Source: Liquorilactobacillus sucicola DSM 21376 = JCM 15457
GTDB lineage: Bacteria > Bacillota > Bacilli > Lactobacillales > Lactobacillaceae
Direction of reading: 5' to 3'
Assembly (NCBI RefSeq): GCF_000612445.1
Contig: NZ_BALC01000001.1
Coordinates: 434,001 to 498,000, forward strand
Length of the DNA stretch: 64,000 nucleotides
Shown one piece after another: positions 15,893 through 24,583 of the stretch (positions within the stretch are counted from its first letter, which is position 1; every line of letters starts with the position of its first letter). A program made the translations under genes and the position numbers. Below the pieces are notes generated by a model, which saw only the letters and a program-made list of their open reading frames with translations, was not told where the DNA came from and searched no databases.

Positions 15893-17062
15893 TTAGTTGA
15901 TTTTTCTTAATTTTTTCAATGACCAACGTAACAGTAATGGTGCTAATAATGTCGCTATAACAATCACAAATATGATGTCTATATATAAGTTTTTATCAAG
16001 CAAATGGGCATTAAAGCCAATTTGGACTGTAATTAGAGCCATTTCACCACGCGCAATCATACCAGTTCCGACTACTCTTCCGCTATTTTTATCAAAACCG
16101 GCTAATAGTGAACCAAATTCACCACCTATCCATTTAGTTAGAATAGCAAGAATTGTCATAATCATGATAAAAGGCAATGAAGTAAGAAAATTATCAAATG
16201 AAACACTTAGTCCGATACTAACGAAGAAAACAGGAACAAAAAGTGCATTACTGATCGGTTCAATATTAGTATCAACAATTTTTTTAGTAGATGTTTGCCC
16301 AATTGCAATTCCTGCAAAGAAGGCTCCAATTGCACCGGATAAGCCAACTAATTCAGCTAAATACGCCATTGACAAACAAATAATCATGGCTGAAATAGTT
16401 CTACTAGTTGGGATTAATAATTTAGTACTCAGGTACATGATACCAGGTGCAACCCAACGAACAAGGAGAAAAACTCCCGCAAAAAAAAGTCCTTGAAAAG
16501 CTAATTGCAGCAAAATATTATTAGAGTTTCCATAACCGCCTGTTCCACTACTACTTCCTACAAATGCTATCATTAAACTCAATAATAGAACCCCCAAAAT
16601 GTCATCAGCGACTGCCGCTCCAAGAACTGTAGCCCCTTCTTTACCGTTTAGTGCTTTAAATTCACGTAATACAACTACGGAAATGCTGACAGACGTAGAA
16701 GAGAAAACAACACCTATGAATAAAGCTTCTTGAAAATGATATCCAAACCATAGGCTGGCTGCACCCATAACAATTACAGGTAGTAAAACACCAGATAATG
16801 CAACTGATAGAGCTGGTTTAAAGTATTTTCTTAGTTGCTGCATGTCGCTCTCTATGCCTGCCATAAACATCAATAAAATTACACCAATTTCAGCGAATTG
16901 TTCTATTAGTTCTGTTGGATGGATAAAGTTTAGAACCCCAGGTCCAATTATTATACCAATCAGGAGTTGACCTAAAACTGCTGGAATCCCAGCTCTTGCA
17001 GTTAAATGACCTGCAAGAGTTGTAGATAACAAAACAATAATTAACGAACCAATAAAAGACAT
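15893..17062 (-). CDS. NapA/CPA2-type cation/proton antiporter
   Basis: A 389-residue polytopic membrane protein of the monovalent cation:proton antiporter-2 family (NapA/GerN/KefB-like), exchanging Na+ or K+ for H+. It has about 12 hydrophobic helices. The family ion-binding segment appears as GAAVADDILGVLLLS, with the two aspartates characteristic of electrogenic CPA2 members. SLVGLSGAIGAFFAGIAIG-like glycine helices follow (GLSGAIGAFFAGIAIG). There is no C-terminal TrkA-N domain, which argues for a NapA-type rather than a Kef system. The ATG at 17062 is chosen because GGAG lies at good spacing; the upstream ATG at 17080 has none. Confidence 0.88.
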   Translation of the reverse strand: MSFIGSLIIVLLSTTLAGHLTARAGIPAVLGQLLIGIIIGPGVLNFIHPTELIEQFAEIGVILLMFMAGIESDMQQLRKYFKPALSVALSGVLLPVIVMGAASLWFGYHFQEALFIGVVFSSTSVSISVVVLREFKALNGKEGATVLGAAVADDILGVLLLSLMIAFVGSSSGTGGYGNSNNILLQLAFQGLFFAGVFLLVRWVAPGIMYLSTKLLIPTSRTISAMIICLSMAYLAELVGLSGAIGAFFAGIAIGQTSTKKIVDTNIEPISNALFVPVFFVSIGLSVSFDNFLTSLPFIMIMTILAILTKWIGGEFGSLLAGFDKNSGRVVGTGMIARGEMALITVQIGFNAHLLDKNLYIDIIFVIVIATLLAPLLLRWSLKKLRKIN

Positions 17063-17344
17063 CAAATACACTCCGTTCAAAAAAATAAGTTGATTTACAA
17101 ATAACTGTCACGTGTAAGTTTACCATTTTGTTTTTCTTGCCACTAATAGTATGAATTAAAGTGTTTTTTTGCAGGCTAGTTAGAGACAGTCTTTCAATAT
17201 CCATGGTTATAGATCTTGCCGAGCAATTTCAGCTTGATTATGAATTTTCTCGGTATTCCAAAAAAATCGATTTTATTACGCTCAAATGGTGTTAGATGTT
17301 TATTTCTTTTGTTTTTTATCAGATACTCCTTTCTTGTGAAGTAA

Positions 17345-17423
17345 AATTGGGCTGTGCCATAAGTCCCTCAAAAAATAAGAGATTAGCGAAAATTGTTCTT
17401 TGATGTTCACTAATCTCTTATTT
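17345..17423. repeat. intergenic repeat with hairpin
   Basis: GGGCTGTGCCATAAGTC (17350-17366) is followed by a 14-bp perfect stem AAATAAGAGATTAG/CTAATCTCTTATTT with a 24-base loop. The GCTGTGCC and CATAAGTC words also appear in the repeats at 31426-31549 and 51047-51131. This may be a member of the same dispersed family or a terminator. Confidence 0.45.
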
Positions 17424-17429
17424 GGATGT

Positions 17430-17866
17430 GATGAATTTTTCTTGTTATTGGGGTAATTGTAGCATTCCAATTTAATACAATGGCTCCAATATTGATCACT
17501 GTACAGCCAACTAGAGAGCTTAGTGCGGTAAGGCATGCGGAAAAAATATTGTTGCGAGAAGTGAGATAACAGCTGAGGTAATGGCTGTGGTGCGCATCCA
17601 TGGCTGATTAGTGTATAAGCCAAAAACAGTCGCAACGAACCCTATTGTAGCTACTCCAAATAGTAATGCTGCCATTACGCGCGTGGTGTTCCATCAAAAA
17701 ACCATGAATTCAGACTTGTTGTTGGTGATTCCCAGATTATCCTAATGGCAGGTCCCCACCCTAATATATGTCTAATGCCGTGAGCACCAATGACGATTGC
17801 AATGATCATGACTAGATTTATAAAAATATTCTCTTTTTTTTAATGTTTTGTTCTTAAAATTAATCA
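17430..17866 (-). pseudogene. broken small membrane protein gene
   Basis: Three frames together read VMIIAIVIGAHGIRHILGWG, then VMAALLFGVATIGFVATVFG, ITSAVISLLATIFFPHA and SLVGCTVINIGAIVLNWNA: a four-helix membrane protein broken by at least two frameshifts. I do not recognise the family. No intact copy occurs in the window. Confidence 0.55.
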
Positions 17867-18130
17867 TGCTTTAGCAATTACATTGCCCTTTTATAATCTC
17901 CAGTGTTGGCAACTGTTGCAAAAAATACAAATTGCTCATTGCGATGACATTCTTTGGCTGAGACACTGAATTCTTGATTTTTTAGATATACTTTTCTTTT
18001 TCAAAAGCTGGTTTAACTATTTTTGACCAAACTCCTGCGTTTTCACTTGGAGTGATTAGATAATCAAGAACTTCTTTGATGCCAACGGCAACGGATGTGT
18101 AATGCTTAAAGCAATATAGATCGCCTCTCA
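17867..18130. other. intergenic region with a coding remnant
   Basis: On the minus strand 17982-18100 reads TSVAVGIKEVLDYLITPSEN followed by AGVWSKIVKPAFEKEKYI and a stop. This is a plausible protein tail of about 39 residues without a start. I cannot assign it. The rest of the interval shows no gene. Confidence 0.35.
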
Positions 18131-18156
18131 AAGTAATACAAAAGCAACTCTTGAAT
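18131..18156 (-). terminator. terminator after the carboxymuconolactone decarboxylase-like gene
   Basis: AGCAACTCT/AGAGTTGC with a 7-9 base loop lies about 35 bp after the stop at 18190 on the minus strand and is followed by TTTTGTATTAC. The stem sequence is very like the one before the ICE operon (10266-10293). Confidence 0.55.
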
Positions 18157-18189
18157 TTAGAGTTGCGAATAGATTTAATATTAATTAGA

Positions 18190-18564
18190 CTATTTTCTTG
18201 AATTAAATACTTCCTTTGCGGTACTTATGGCATTAAGTACTTTTGGAAATCCAACGTATGGAATACATTGAACAAAAGTTTCAATAATCTCATTTCGGGT
18301 TAATCCTACATTTAAAGCACCATTAATATGAACTATTAATTGATTATGCGTATCTCCCTGTGTTATTAGACTACTTAGAGTAATCATTTCTCGTTGCTTT
18401 AAGTCTAATATCTTTCTTTCATAAATATCACCAAAAGCAAACTCAATAATAAATTGACCAGTTTCTGGAGAAATATTTTTTAATGAATCTATGACCTTTT
18501 TTCCAATTTCACCATCAATTTTATCAAGATTGCTGATTCCTTTTCTATAACGTATATTGTCCAT
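18190..18564 (-). CDS. carboxymuconolactone decarboxylase (CMD)-family protein
   Basis: A 124-residue all-helical CMD/AhpD-like protein, with REMITLSSLITQGDTHNQLI, HINGALNVGLTRNEIIETF and IPYVGFPKVLNAISTAKEVF. The His-x-Asn and GxxxxEIIE pattern is typical of single-domain CMD proteins. Those are often linked to aldehyde, peroxide or other stress handling; no CxxC redox pair is present, so AhpD-type activity is not indicated. The ATG at 18564 has GGAG upstream. It is divergent from merR (18635), and a MerR-type promoter lies between them. Confidence 0.82.
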   Translation of the reverse strand: MDNIRYRKGISNLDKIDGEIGKKVIDSLKNISPETGQFIIEFAFGDIYERKILDLKQREMITLSSLITQGDTHNQLIVHINGALNVGLTRNEIIETFVQCIPYVGFPKVLNAISTAKEVFNSRK

Positions 18565-18594
18565 TAGTAAAAACTCCTTTGATTTGATACTATT

Positions 18595-18625
18595 AATATA
18601 AACTATCAAGTTAACTTTATAGCAA
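18595..18625 (-). promoter_or_regulatory. MerR-type promoter with 19-bp spacer
   Basis: Driving the CMD gene, a -35 TTGCTA (18620-18625) and a -10 TATATT (18595-18600) are separated by 19 bp. This overlong spacing is typical of promoters activated by MerR-family DNA twisting. The spacer holds the perfect palindrome AAGTTAACTT. The divergent gene at 18635 encodes a MerR protein. Confidence 0.65.
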
Positions 18626-18634
18626 GGAGAAATC

Positions 18635-19009
18635 ATGTACAAAATTCACCAATTTTCTAAATTAACAGGTCTTTCAGTTCCAACTTTGAGATATTATGAA
18701 GATATGGGCATTCTCAAACCAGCTAGATCAAAAAATAATTATCGTGAATTTACTGATTATGATTTAAATTGGATGATGTTTATATTAAGACTAAAACAAA
18801 CTGGGATGTCATTAGAGAACATTTGTAGATACTCTTGTTTAAGAGAACAAGGAGATCAAACAATTGAGGAACGAATCAAGCTTCTTGACGAACAACAAAG
18901 ATTATTGAATAAAGAGTTTTTGAAATTACAAAAACAATTAGAGTTTCTACAAAAAAAGAAAGAAACTTACAATGATATGTTAGCTAAGCGAAACAACAAT
19001 GATAACTAA
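18635..19009 (+). CDS. MerR-family transcriptional regulator
   Basis: A 124-residue regulator with an N-terminal winged helix (YKIHQFSKLTGLSVPTLRYY, then EDMGILKPARS) and a long C-terminal coiled coil (LLDEQQRLLNKEFLKLQKQL). This layout is common for MerR proteins of the AdhR/NmlR type, which sense reactive aldehydes or other electrophiles. One Cys (RYSCLREQ) sits before the coiled coil. AAGGAG precedes the ATG. It probably regulates the divergent CMD gene through the 19-bp-spaced promoter between them. Confidence 0.88.
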   Translation: MYKIHQFSKLTGLSVPTLRYYEDMGILKPARSKNNYREFTDYDLNWMMFILRLKQTGMSLENICRYSCLREQGDQTIEERIKLLDEQQRLLNKEFLKLQKQLEFLQKKKETYNDMLAKRNNNDN

Positions 19010-19071
19010 TACTTTGTTGTTTCTTTATTCAACCATCCCCCTTTTAAATGATCAAAATTCCAGCCATGCAT
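19006..19071 (-). pseudogene. C-terminal gene remnant, HGWNFD motif
   Basis: The minus strand reads MHGWNFDHLKGGWLNKETTK, Tyr, stop. A paralogous tail lies at 22136-22207 (MHGWSFDNLEGQWASKRTPL and onward). Upstream, 19075-19150 contains fragments in frame with AAIHRSLETYSTTENGKK. It is the tail of an unrecognised protein; the rest is lost. Confidence 0.4.
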
Positions 19072-19213
19072 ATTTAGTTTTGCTTCTTTTTTCCATTTTC
19101 GGTAGTGCTATATGTTTCTAAAGAGCGATGAATCGCAGCAGCATATTTTTGGATAACCTTTTTCATAATAATAAAGCATGAAAAAATCGCTTCTTTTTAG
19201 GGCCTATTAGGTT

Positions 19214-19680
19214 TTATTGGTCTTTCAATTTTAGCAGATAATTAGTTATTCCTTTTCTTAACTTATCATGTTTTTGAGGATCATAGCTGTATTTAGGGTT
19301 AGACTAATGTTCGGGACTATATAGCCAAACTGGTTCCTTTAATCTTTGTGGATCCTCCGTTGAATATCTTGGAAAAACATGAGCATGAAGAAAAGTGTCA
19401 GTATTGCCTAATACATTATAATTAATTTTTTTGCTTTGCAGGCATAGAGAATCGCATCGCCTAAGATACTCATATCGCGTAAAAAATAAGTTCTTTCCTT
19501 TATATTCAAATCATTCAAAGATGAAACATTTCTTTTGGGCAATAACACAGAATATCCTGGTAAGAATTGAACGTCACCAAAAACCGCATAGCCACCATTT
19601 AGTTCTGCCATAACCATTGGATTAGTTCCATTAATAGCAGAACCAACTCGATCTTCATACCATTTGGGAATTTTAATCAC
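19214..19680 (-). pseudogene. HIT-family hydrolase, frameshift plus nonsense
   Basis: The first frame gives IPKWYEDRVGSAINGTNPMV and FLPGYSVLLPKRNVSSLNDL, then ends at 19408 because a run of seven A has lost or gained a base. The next frame continues INYNVLGNTDTFLHAHVFPR, carrying the HxHx histidine triad core. It then meets a TAG near 19305 (SPEH-stop-SNPKYSYDPQKHD) and finally stops at 19214. HIT proteins hydrolyse nucleotide phosphoramidates or dinucleotides. Two independent defects show this copy is not functional. Confidence 0.8.
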
Positions 19681-19982
19681 TCCTTGAACATTCCAAGTTT
19701 TTGTTAAAACTATGTACGTTGTTCAACACTGATCGAAAGTACTTGTTATGCTTAAATTAGTGATTTCATTCAATTTGTATTAAACACATAAATCTTTTTC
19801 ATAAGACTGTAGCAATACCCAAATTCAGCATTCTAGCATGTTTCTTATGTCTATATCGCGGAGGTCTTTTAAAGCGCCGATTTATTCTTAATTTTTTTCT
19901 TCCACAATGCTTGCCCCTATTTTCTTTAAAAGATTAGATTTATCTTGGTAAGTAAATTGTTTTTTAGTCTCGATCAATTTCT
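19681..19982. other. intergenic region, no intact gene
   Basis: The minus strand at 19880-19980 reads KKLIETKKQFTYQDKSNLLK, then KIGASIVEEKN and a stop, without a start. This is another short gene tail, which I cannot assign. Nothing else is recognised. Confidence 0.4.
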
Positions 19983-20459
19983 TTAATTGAATTTCTCCAG
20001 TCGATAAAGCTGTTCATTATCAAGAGATTTTTTGCCATTTTTAAAGTGATATCCCATTCTTTGATAAAAACCTAGTCCAGTAATTGAGGCAGGAATTTCA
20101 ATCCTCTTGGCCCTTTTAAAATAGATATCACTTTCTAATGCGGTAATGAGCTTACGTCCAATTCCTTTACTTTGATATTCAGGCAGAACAAAAATGTTAA
20201 AAAGACTGCTTTCATCTTTTTTTCCCCAATAAGGACCAATTGATCCAACTGCAACAATTGTATTATTAGTATCATCAGTTAGAACATAACAATGAAAATA
20301 CTTAGCGTTCTCAATGAAATTTTGGGCAGTAAGATCTTTAAGATAATTTTCTAGATATTTTTTAGAATAATCTTTTATATTGGTAGTGTACATTGTTTTT
20401 TTTACTAAACTAGCGACTTCTTCTGCATCAGAATTTTTAAAAATACGGTATGTAATCAT
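19983..20459 (-). CDS. GNAT-family N-acetyltransferase
   Basis: A 158-residue GNAT protein with LFNIFVLPEYQSKGIGRKLI, the canonical Q/RxxGxG/A acetyl-CoA binding loop, and the C-terminal ITGLGFYQRMGYHFKNGKKS. The ATG at 20459 is followed by the strand ITYRIFKNSDAEEVASLVKK. The substrate is unknown. A truncated paralogue sharing NIKDYSK-YLE lies at the right end of the window (63920-64000). Confidence 0.87.
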   Translation of the reverse strand: MITYRIFKNSDAEEVASLVKKTMYTTNIKDYSKKYLENYLKDLTAQNFIENAKYFHCYVLTDDTNNTIVAVGSIGPYWGKKDESSLFNIFVLPEYQSKGIGRKLITALESDIYFKRAKRIEIPASITGLGFYQRMGYHFKNGKKSLDNEQLYRLEKFN

Positions 20460-20597
20460 TTTAGTTTCTCCAGTCGATTAAAAATAAGTAGCATTAGAGT
20501 TATGGTAATTGTTTTTTCTTATATCAATTATCTAATTTGATATATTTGCTTTAATTATAATTTTTACTTGAGCGTTAATCATAAAAAAATATCAACG

Positions 20598-21005
20598 TTA
20601 TTTTTGATAATATCTATAATGATTATTATAGATAAGAATACTTGAGATAACTAATGCGACTGTCCCCCCACAAACAAAAGCAGCCCAGATACTACTTGGG
20701 ATTACTAAGATGAATAAAGAGCTAAAAATTAAAAATTCTAATACAAAATAAAATGCCAATCTTTTTCTGGAAATCTTGGGTTTATCTTCAATAGCAGTAG
20801 TCACCTTTTGAGATAGGATTGAAAGAGAGATAACACCAATCATAAAACTAACCCATAAAGGGTTGTGTAGGTTAAGCGTCTTCCAAATGTTTTTAAAAGA
20901 TTCATAAACTAAAACCAAAAGAACGAAAAGGTTTTCAATTATGAATGATATCTTAAAATTCTTAACTAACTGTCCTTTGAGTCTTTCATCGTTGACTTTC
21001 TTCAT
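20598..21005 (-). CDS. small membrane protein co-encoded with an XRE regulator
   Basis: A 135-residue protein with about four hydrophobic helices (FIIENLFVLLVLVYESF, PLWVSFMIGVISLSIL, LAFYFVLEFLIFSSLFILVI and AAFVCGGTVALVISSILIY). The ATG at 21005 is chosen because GGAGGAATTTAAAC precedes it; it lies inside the last 20 bp of the regulator gene. Membrane protein/XRE pairs of this kind are frequent in Firmicutes and the membrane partner often has no known function. I do not assign one. Confidence 0.75.
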   Translation of the reverse strand: MKKVNDERLKGQLVKNFKISFIIENLFVLLVLVYESFKNIWKTLNLHNPLWVSFMIGVISLSILSQKVTTAIEDKPKISRKRLAFYFVLEFLIFSSLFILVIPSSIWAAFVCGGTVALVISSILIYNNHYRYYQK

Positions 21006-21213
21006 GTTTAAATTCCTCCTCATCTAACCAGAAAACTTCGTTCAAAGTTTTGTGAAGTCTGTAACAGATCCTTAAACAAAGGTTGATTGTCGGATTATAC
21101 TCTCCCTTTTCGATCAAGCTCATTGTCTGACGAGTTACACCTACAGAAAAGGAAAGCTCCTTTTGAGACAGGCCATTTTTAATTCTAAACACTTTCACTT
21201 TGTTTTTAAGCAT
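20986..21213 (-). CDS. XRE-family transcriptional regulator
   Basis: A 75-residue regulator that is almost only a helix-turn-helix: VKVFRIKNGLSQKELSFSVG, VTRQTMSLIEKGEYNPTINL, and a short acidic tail. It resembles the YgzD/Cro-like single-domain repressors. AGAAGGTG precedes the ATG. A tandem 20-bp direct repeat immediately upstream (21231-21270) is a likely autoregulatory operator. It forms a two-gene operon with the membrane protein. Confidence 0.88.
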   Translation of the reverse strand: MLKNKVKVFRIKNGLSQKELSFSVGVTRQTMSLIEKGEYNPTINLCLRICYRLHKTLNEVFWLDEEEFKHEESQR

Positions 21214-21230
21214 ATAATTAAAGACACCTT

Positions 21231-21270
21231 CTTAGGTAAATTATATATTACTTAGATAAATTATATATTA
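21231..21270 (-). promoter_or_regulatory. tandem 20-bp direct repeat, probable XRE operator
   Basis: Two adjacent 20-bp units (21231-21250 and 21251-21270) differ at one base. On the plus strand each reads CTTAG(G/A)TAAATTATATATTA. On the minus strand each unit carries TATATAAT, a good -10 element, so the repeat covers the promoter of the regulator gene. A tandem operator spaced by two helical turns suits a dimer-of-dimers. Confidence 0.6.
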
Positions 21271-21301
21271 CTAAAAACGTTAAGTAAATAAGAAATAAGG
21301 G

Positions 21302-21490
21302 TTCTCAGCAATTAACAGATCAATCAATTCATTTAGGACTCTAGCTAAAATTGATCCAGCGTTAATGGACGAATTACAAAAAAGATCAGGTTTAATGAAT
21401 AATTTGTTGGTATCATTACTAGATGAAAAAATTACTAAGGAGGAACAGTTTTTATTAGGAATTAAAGCTATTATAACTGGCTGGAAATAG
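21302..21490 (+). pseudogene. C-terminal gene fragment
   Basis: The plus strand reads FSAINRSINSFRTLAKIDPA, LMDELQKRSGLMNNLLVSLL and DEKITKEEQFLLGIKAIITG, then a stop, without a start codon or ribosome binding site. The amphipathic helices are protein-like. The family is not recognised. It is followed by a strong terminator (21521-21563). Confidence 0.45.
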
Positions 21491-21520
21491 ATATAAATCA
21501 AGAAAAATTTGCAACGAATC

Positions 21521-21563
21521 GAAAAAAGAACAAACTGCAAATTTACAGTTTGTTCTTTTTAGT
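21521..21563 (+). terminator. strong Rho-independent terminator
   Basis: AAAAAGAACAAACTG pairs perfectly with CAGTTTGTTCTTTTT around an 8-base loop. A-tract and T-tract flanks allow use in both directions. Confidence 0.85.
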
Positions 21564-22297
21564 AGTGTTCAATCAAATCATGGAAAATTGACAAATAAAA
21601 CTGTATTAACCTAATTTTTTTGGTAAGTATTAGCAACTAACCGCTGTAAATTTAGTGATTTGAAGAATAGTTCTTACACCAAAGAACTCTATTTAGAAAA
21701 GACTTGTCTTGCTGAAAGCATGGTAAAGCCAGCAGTCGCAAGCTTTATTGCGTAATCAATAACGTATTTTTTGGATAAAGTGGGATGTAAGATGCATCTA
21801 GCTACTTTGGAAAAATATTATTAATAACCCCAACTTGTTCAGTAAAAAATTACTGGAACTAATTTTTTAATAAACTGAATCCGAATTAATATTAGCTTGA
21901 TTATTAGCAATAAAAGCTAAGTTGTTATCTCTAATAGGCAATGATAATTGTCTTTTTATGCAACACATTTTTATACTAAGTGGCTAAAGGCCCTCTTTTT
22001 ACTACTTTAATAAAAACTTAGTAACTGAGGTCAGCCTATTACTATGCCCAAATGAGAGCAACATTTCACCAGCACATCCTGTAACCATGCAAAAAAGTGC
22101 TATATTTCTTTGTTAAACAGCTTAGAACAATTTGTTTATGGTTGCCCCAAAGGAGTTCTTTTACTCGCCCACTGTCCTTCCAAATTATCAAAACTCCAGC
22201 CATGCATTTTATTAGCCTTCAAAATAATGCATCGCTTCAAGTAAAACAATTGCTTTTGAAAGATATTTAAATTCATCTGCTTTATTAACATTATCAA
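21564..22297. other. decayed intergenic region with a gene remnant
   Basis: No intact gene is seen. At 22136-22207 (minus) a tail reads MHGWSFDNLEGQWASKRTPL, GQP, stop. Just upstream in a shifted frame is YLSKAIVLLEAMHYFEG (22212-22310 area), so a gene of the same kind as the remnant at 19006 once stood here. The rest, 21600-22100, shows only scattered short frames. Confidence 0.45.
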
Positions 22298-24583
22298 CTA
22301 GTGGTTTTTATCACACTCTTCTGAAAAATATGCTTGTAATGCCTGAACAGTTAAATTGCTTTTTTGCTTAATTATTTCGCTTGGATATCCCTGAAATTGT
22401 ACTTTGCCGCCATTTTTTCCCGCTAATGGGCCAATATCAATTAGCCAATCCGCCTGACCCATAACTCTTAAATTATGTTCTATAACAAGAATAGTTATTT
22501 CTTTATCTTTAATTAGATTTTTTAAAAGATCAATTAAACTTTGAATATTGGCTTCGTGCGACCCACTAGTAGGTTCATCTAAAACTAAAGTGTTACTATT
22601 GCTTTGAGATAAAAATTTGGCCAATTTAACACGTTGCAGTTCACCACCAGAGAAAGTGTCTAGACTTTGACCTAATTTTATATAACCTAAGTCAACCTTC
22701 GCTAGGTTTTTGAGAGCAATGTTTAGCTCACCTTGAAAAAGATTCTCTGCTTGGTTTACTGATAAATTAAGAACATCAGCAATGCTATGTCCGCGATACT
22801 TAAGACTTAACGTTTTTTTAGAATAACGAGTTCCCCCGCAAGCCTCGCAAATTTCTGATGTATCGCCCATATAAGCAAGGTCAAGCTTGATTACACCAGT
22901 TCCCTTGCAGACGGGACAAGCTCCTTTACCATTAAAACTGAATATTGAAGCTGATTTTCCTGTCGACTTAGAAAAAAAATGGCGTAAACTGTCAAAAACT
23001 CCCAAATAAGTTAATACGTTTGATCTTCTACTACTGTGAACTGGTCTTTGATTAAGAATAGCAGTGTTAGAATATTTTTCTTTAAAAATATCGATCAGTG
23101 TACTTTTTCCGGAACCGGCAACACCTGTGATAACAGTTAAAGCTTTTTTAGGAAAACGTACACAAAGATTTTTGATGTTAAATTTAGAAACATTTTCTAA
23201 GTTATAAAAGCTAGATGCTTTTTTTACTTCGTTGCTAGGGATAAGATGTCCCTTATCGCGTAAATATTTTCCTGTTAGGGTATCAGAAGAAAGTAATCCT
23301 TGAACACTACCTTGATAAGTAAGCAAACCCCCTTTTTCACCAGCAAGTTCACCTAGATTGAAAATTTGATCAGCGATTTTAATTATCTCTGGATCATGGT
23401 CAACTATTGCTAATGTATTACCTTTATTACGGAGTTCAATAAATATTCGCTTGATTCCCTCCAAATCGTGCGGGTGTAGTCCTGTACTTGGTTCGTCAAA
23501 AATATACAATATATCATTTAAAGGGCTATTGAGATAATTTGCTAATTTTAATCTTTGAGCTTCGCCACCAGATAAAGTAGCCGTCTCTCGATTAAGGCTC
23601 AAGTATCCTAAACCAACAGTCTGTAAGTTCCTGATTTTAGTAATTAAATCTTCTGTGATTATTGAAATATTTGCACTCACATTGGTAATCTTCTTTAACC
23701 AATGATGTAAATTATTTAAAGACGTTGAGCAACATGCAGCAATGTTAGTATCCATGATCTTAGCTGAAAGTGCTTGTTGATTTAGTCTCGAACCGTGACA
23801 ATAAGGACAAATAATTGTTTGTGTAATTTCTTTGATATTGGTTTTATACTGAGTATTTTCTTTTTGTAAAAATGTACTCTCAATTCTTGGAATAATTCCA
23901 ACATACTTTGCTGTCTTGTGCCATTTGGCAGTGGGATTTTTAGGCTTTTGTTCTTTCCCATGAAGTAATAACTCCAGTTTATCTTTTGACCATGATTCTA
24001 AAGGTAGGTTGGAATCAAAAAAACCACTTTCTGTGTAACGCATCAGTCGCCAGCCACCAGGCTGAAAAGTGGGAAAATTAATAGCACCTTGATTTAGCGA
24101 TTTTTCAAATGAAACAAGTTTTTCAATTTTAACCTTGTGTGTTCGTCCAATTCCTTGGCATTCTGGACACATTCCTTCGGGATTATTAAATGAATATTTC
24201 ATAGAATAACCGATGAATGGTTTAGCTATCCTTGAAAATAGTAGGCGCAATCCGGTATAAATTTCACTATAAGTGCCAACCGTTGAACGTATGTTACCAT
24301 TAAGTTGTTTTTGATTAACAACAATTGAAAAAGGAAGATTTTTTATGCTAGCAACATCTGGAGTTTCAAATTTAGGAAGCAATTGTTGAATATATGAACT
24401 ATAAGTTTTATTTATTTGACGCTGTGATTCAGCAGCCAGTGTAGAAAAAACAAGTGAGGACTTGCCTGAGCCTGAAACGCCAGTAAACACCGAAATCTTG
24501 TGTTTGGGTATTTTTAAATCAATGTGCTTTAAATTGTGTGTGGTTGCGTCTTTTATAGAGATATAATCCATATTACTATTCAT
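22298..24583 (-). CDS. UvrA-like ABC ATPase (short UvrA2/drug-resistance type)
   Basis: A 761-residue protein with the complete tandem ABC layout of UvrA. It has Walker A GVSGSGKSS and GVAGSGKST, signatures LSGGEAQRL and FSGGELQRV, Walker B IYIFDEPSTG and LVLDEPTSGS, and zinc-binding CPECQGIG, CPVCKGTG and CEACGGTR. It is about 180 residues shorter than housekeeping UvrA (about 940). Short paralogues of this kind are usually thought to recognise drug-modified DNA or take part in resistance rather than normal excision repair. Its ATG overlaps the end of the marR gene by 8 bp, so the two are co-translated and the expression is probably MarR-controlled. Confidence 0.9.
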   Translation of the reverse strand: MNSNMDYISIKDATTHNLKHIDLKIPKHKISVFTGVSGSGKSSLVFSTLAAESQRQINKTYSSYIQQLLPKFETPDVASIKNLPFSIVVNQKQLNGNIRSTVGTYSEIYTGLRLLFSRIAKPFIGYSMKYSFNNPEGMCPECQGIGRTHKVKIEKLVSFEKSLNQGAINFPTFQPGGWRLMRYTESGFFDSNLPLESWSKDKLELLLHGKEQKPKNPTAKWHKTAKYVGIIPRIESTFLQKENTQYKTNIKEITQTIICPYCHGSRLNQQALSAKIMDTNIAACCSTSLNNLHHWLKKITNVSANISIITEDLITKIRNLQTVGLGYLSLNRETATLSGGEAQRLKLANYLNSPLNDILYIFDEPSTGLHPHDLEGIKRIFIELRNKGNTLAIVDHDPEIIKIADQIFNLGELAGEKGGLLTYQGSVQGLLSSDTLTGKYLRDKGHLIPSNEVKKASSFYNLENVSKFNIKNLCVRFPKKALTVITGVAGSGKSTLIDIFKEKYSNTAILNQRPVHSSRRSNVLTYLGVFDSLRHFFSKSTGKSASIFSFNGKGACPVCKGTGVIKLDLAYMGDTSEICEACGGTRYSKKTLSLKYRGHSIADVLNLSVNQAENLFQGELNIALKNLAKVDLGYIKLGQSLDTFSGGELQRVKLAKFLSQSNSNTLVLDEPTSGSHEANIQSLIDLLKNLIKDKEITILVIEHNLRVMGQADWLIDIGPLAGKNGGKVQFQGYPSEIIKQKSNLTVQALQAYFSEECDKNH

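Noticed and set aside
17300-17635. 111-codon minus-strand frame
   Set aside because: Out of frame across the broken membrane-protein gene and the hairpin repeat; not protein-like.
21280-21540. 86-codon minus-strand frame
   Set aside because: Antisense to the gene fragment and terminator at 21302-21563.
22298-24583. UvrA-like gene as the source of spacer 41
   Set aside because: Its Walker B regions encode FDEPSTG and LDEPTSGS with different bases, so there is no match.
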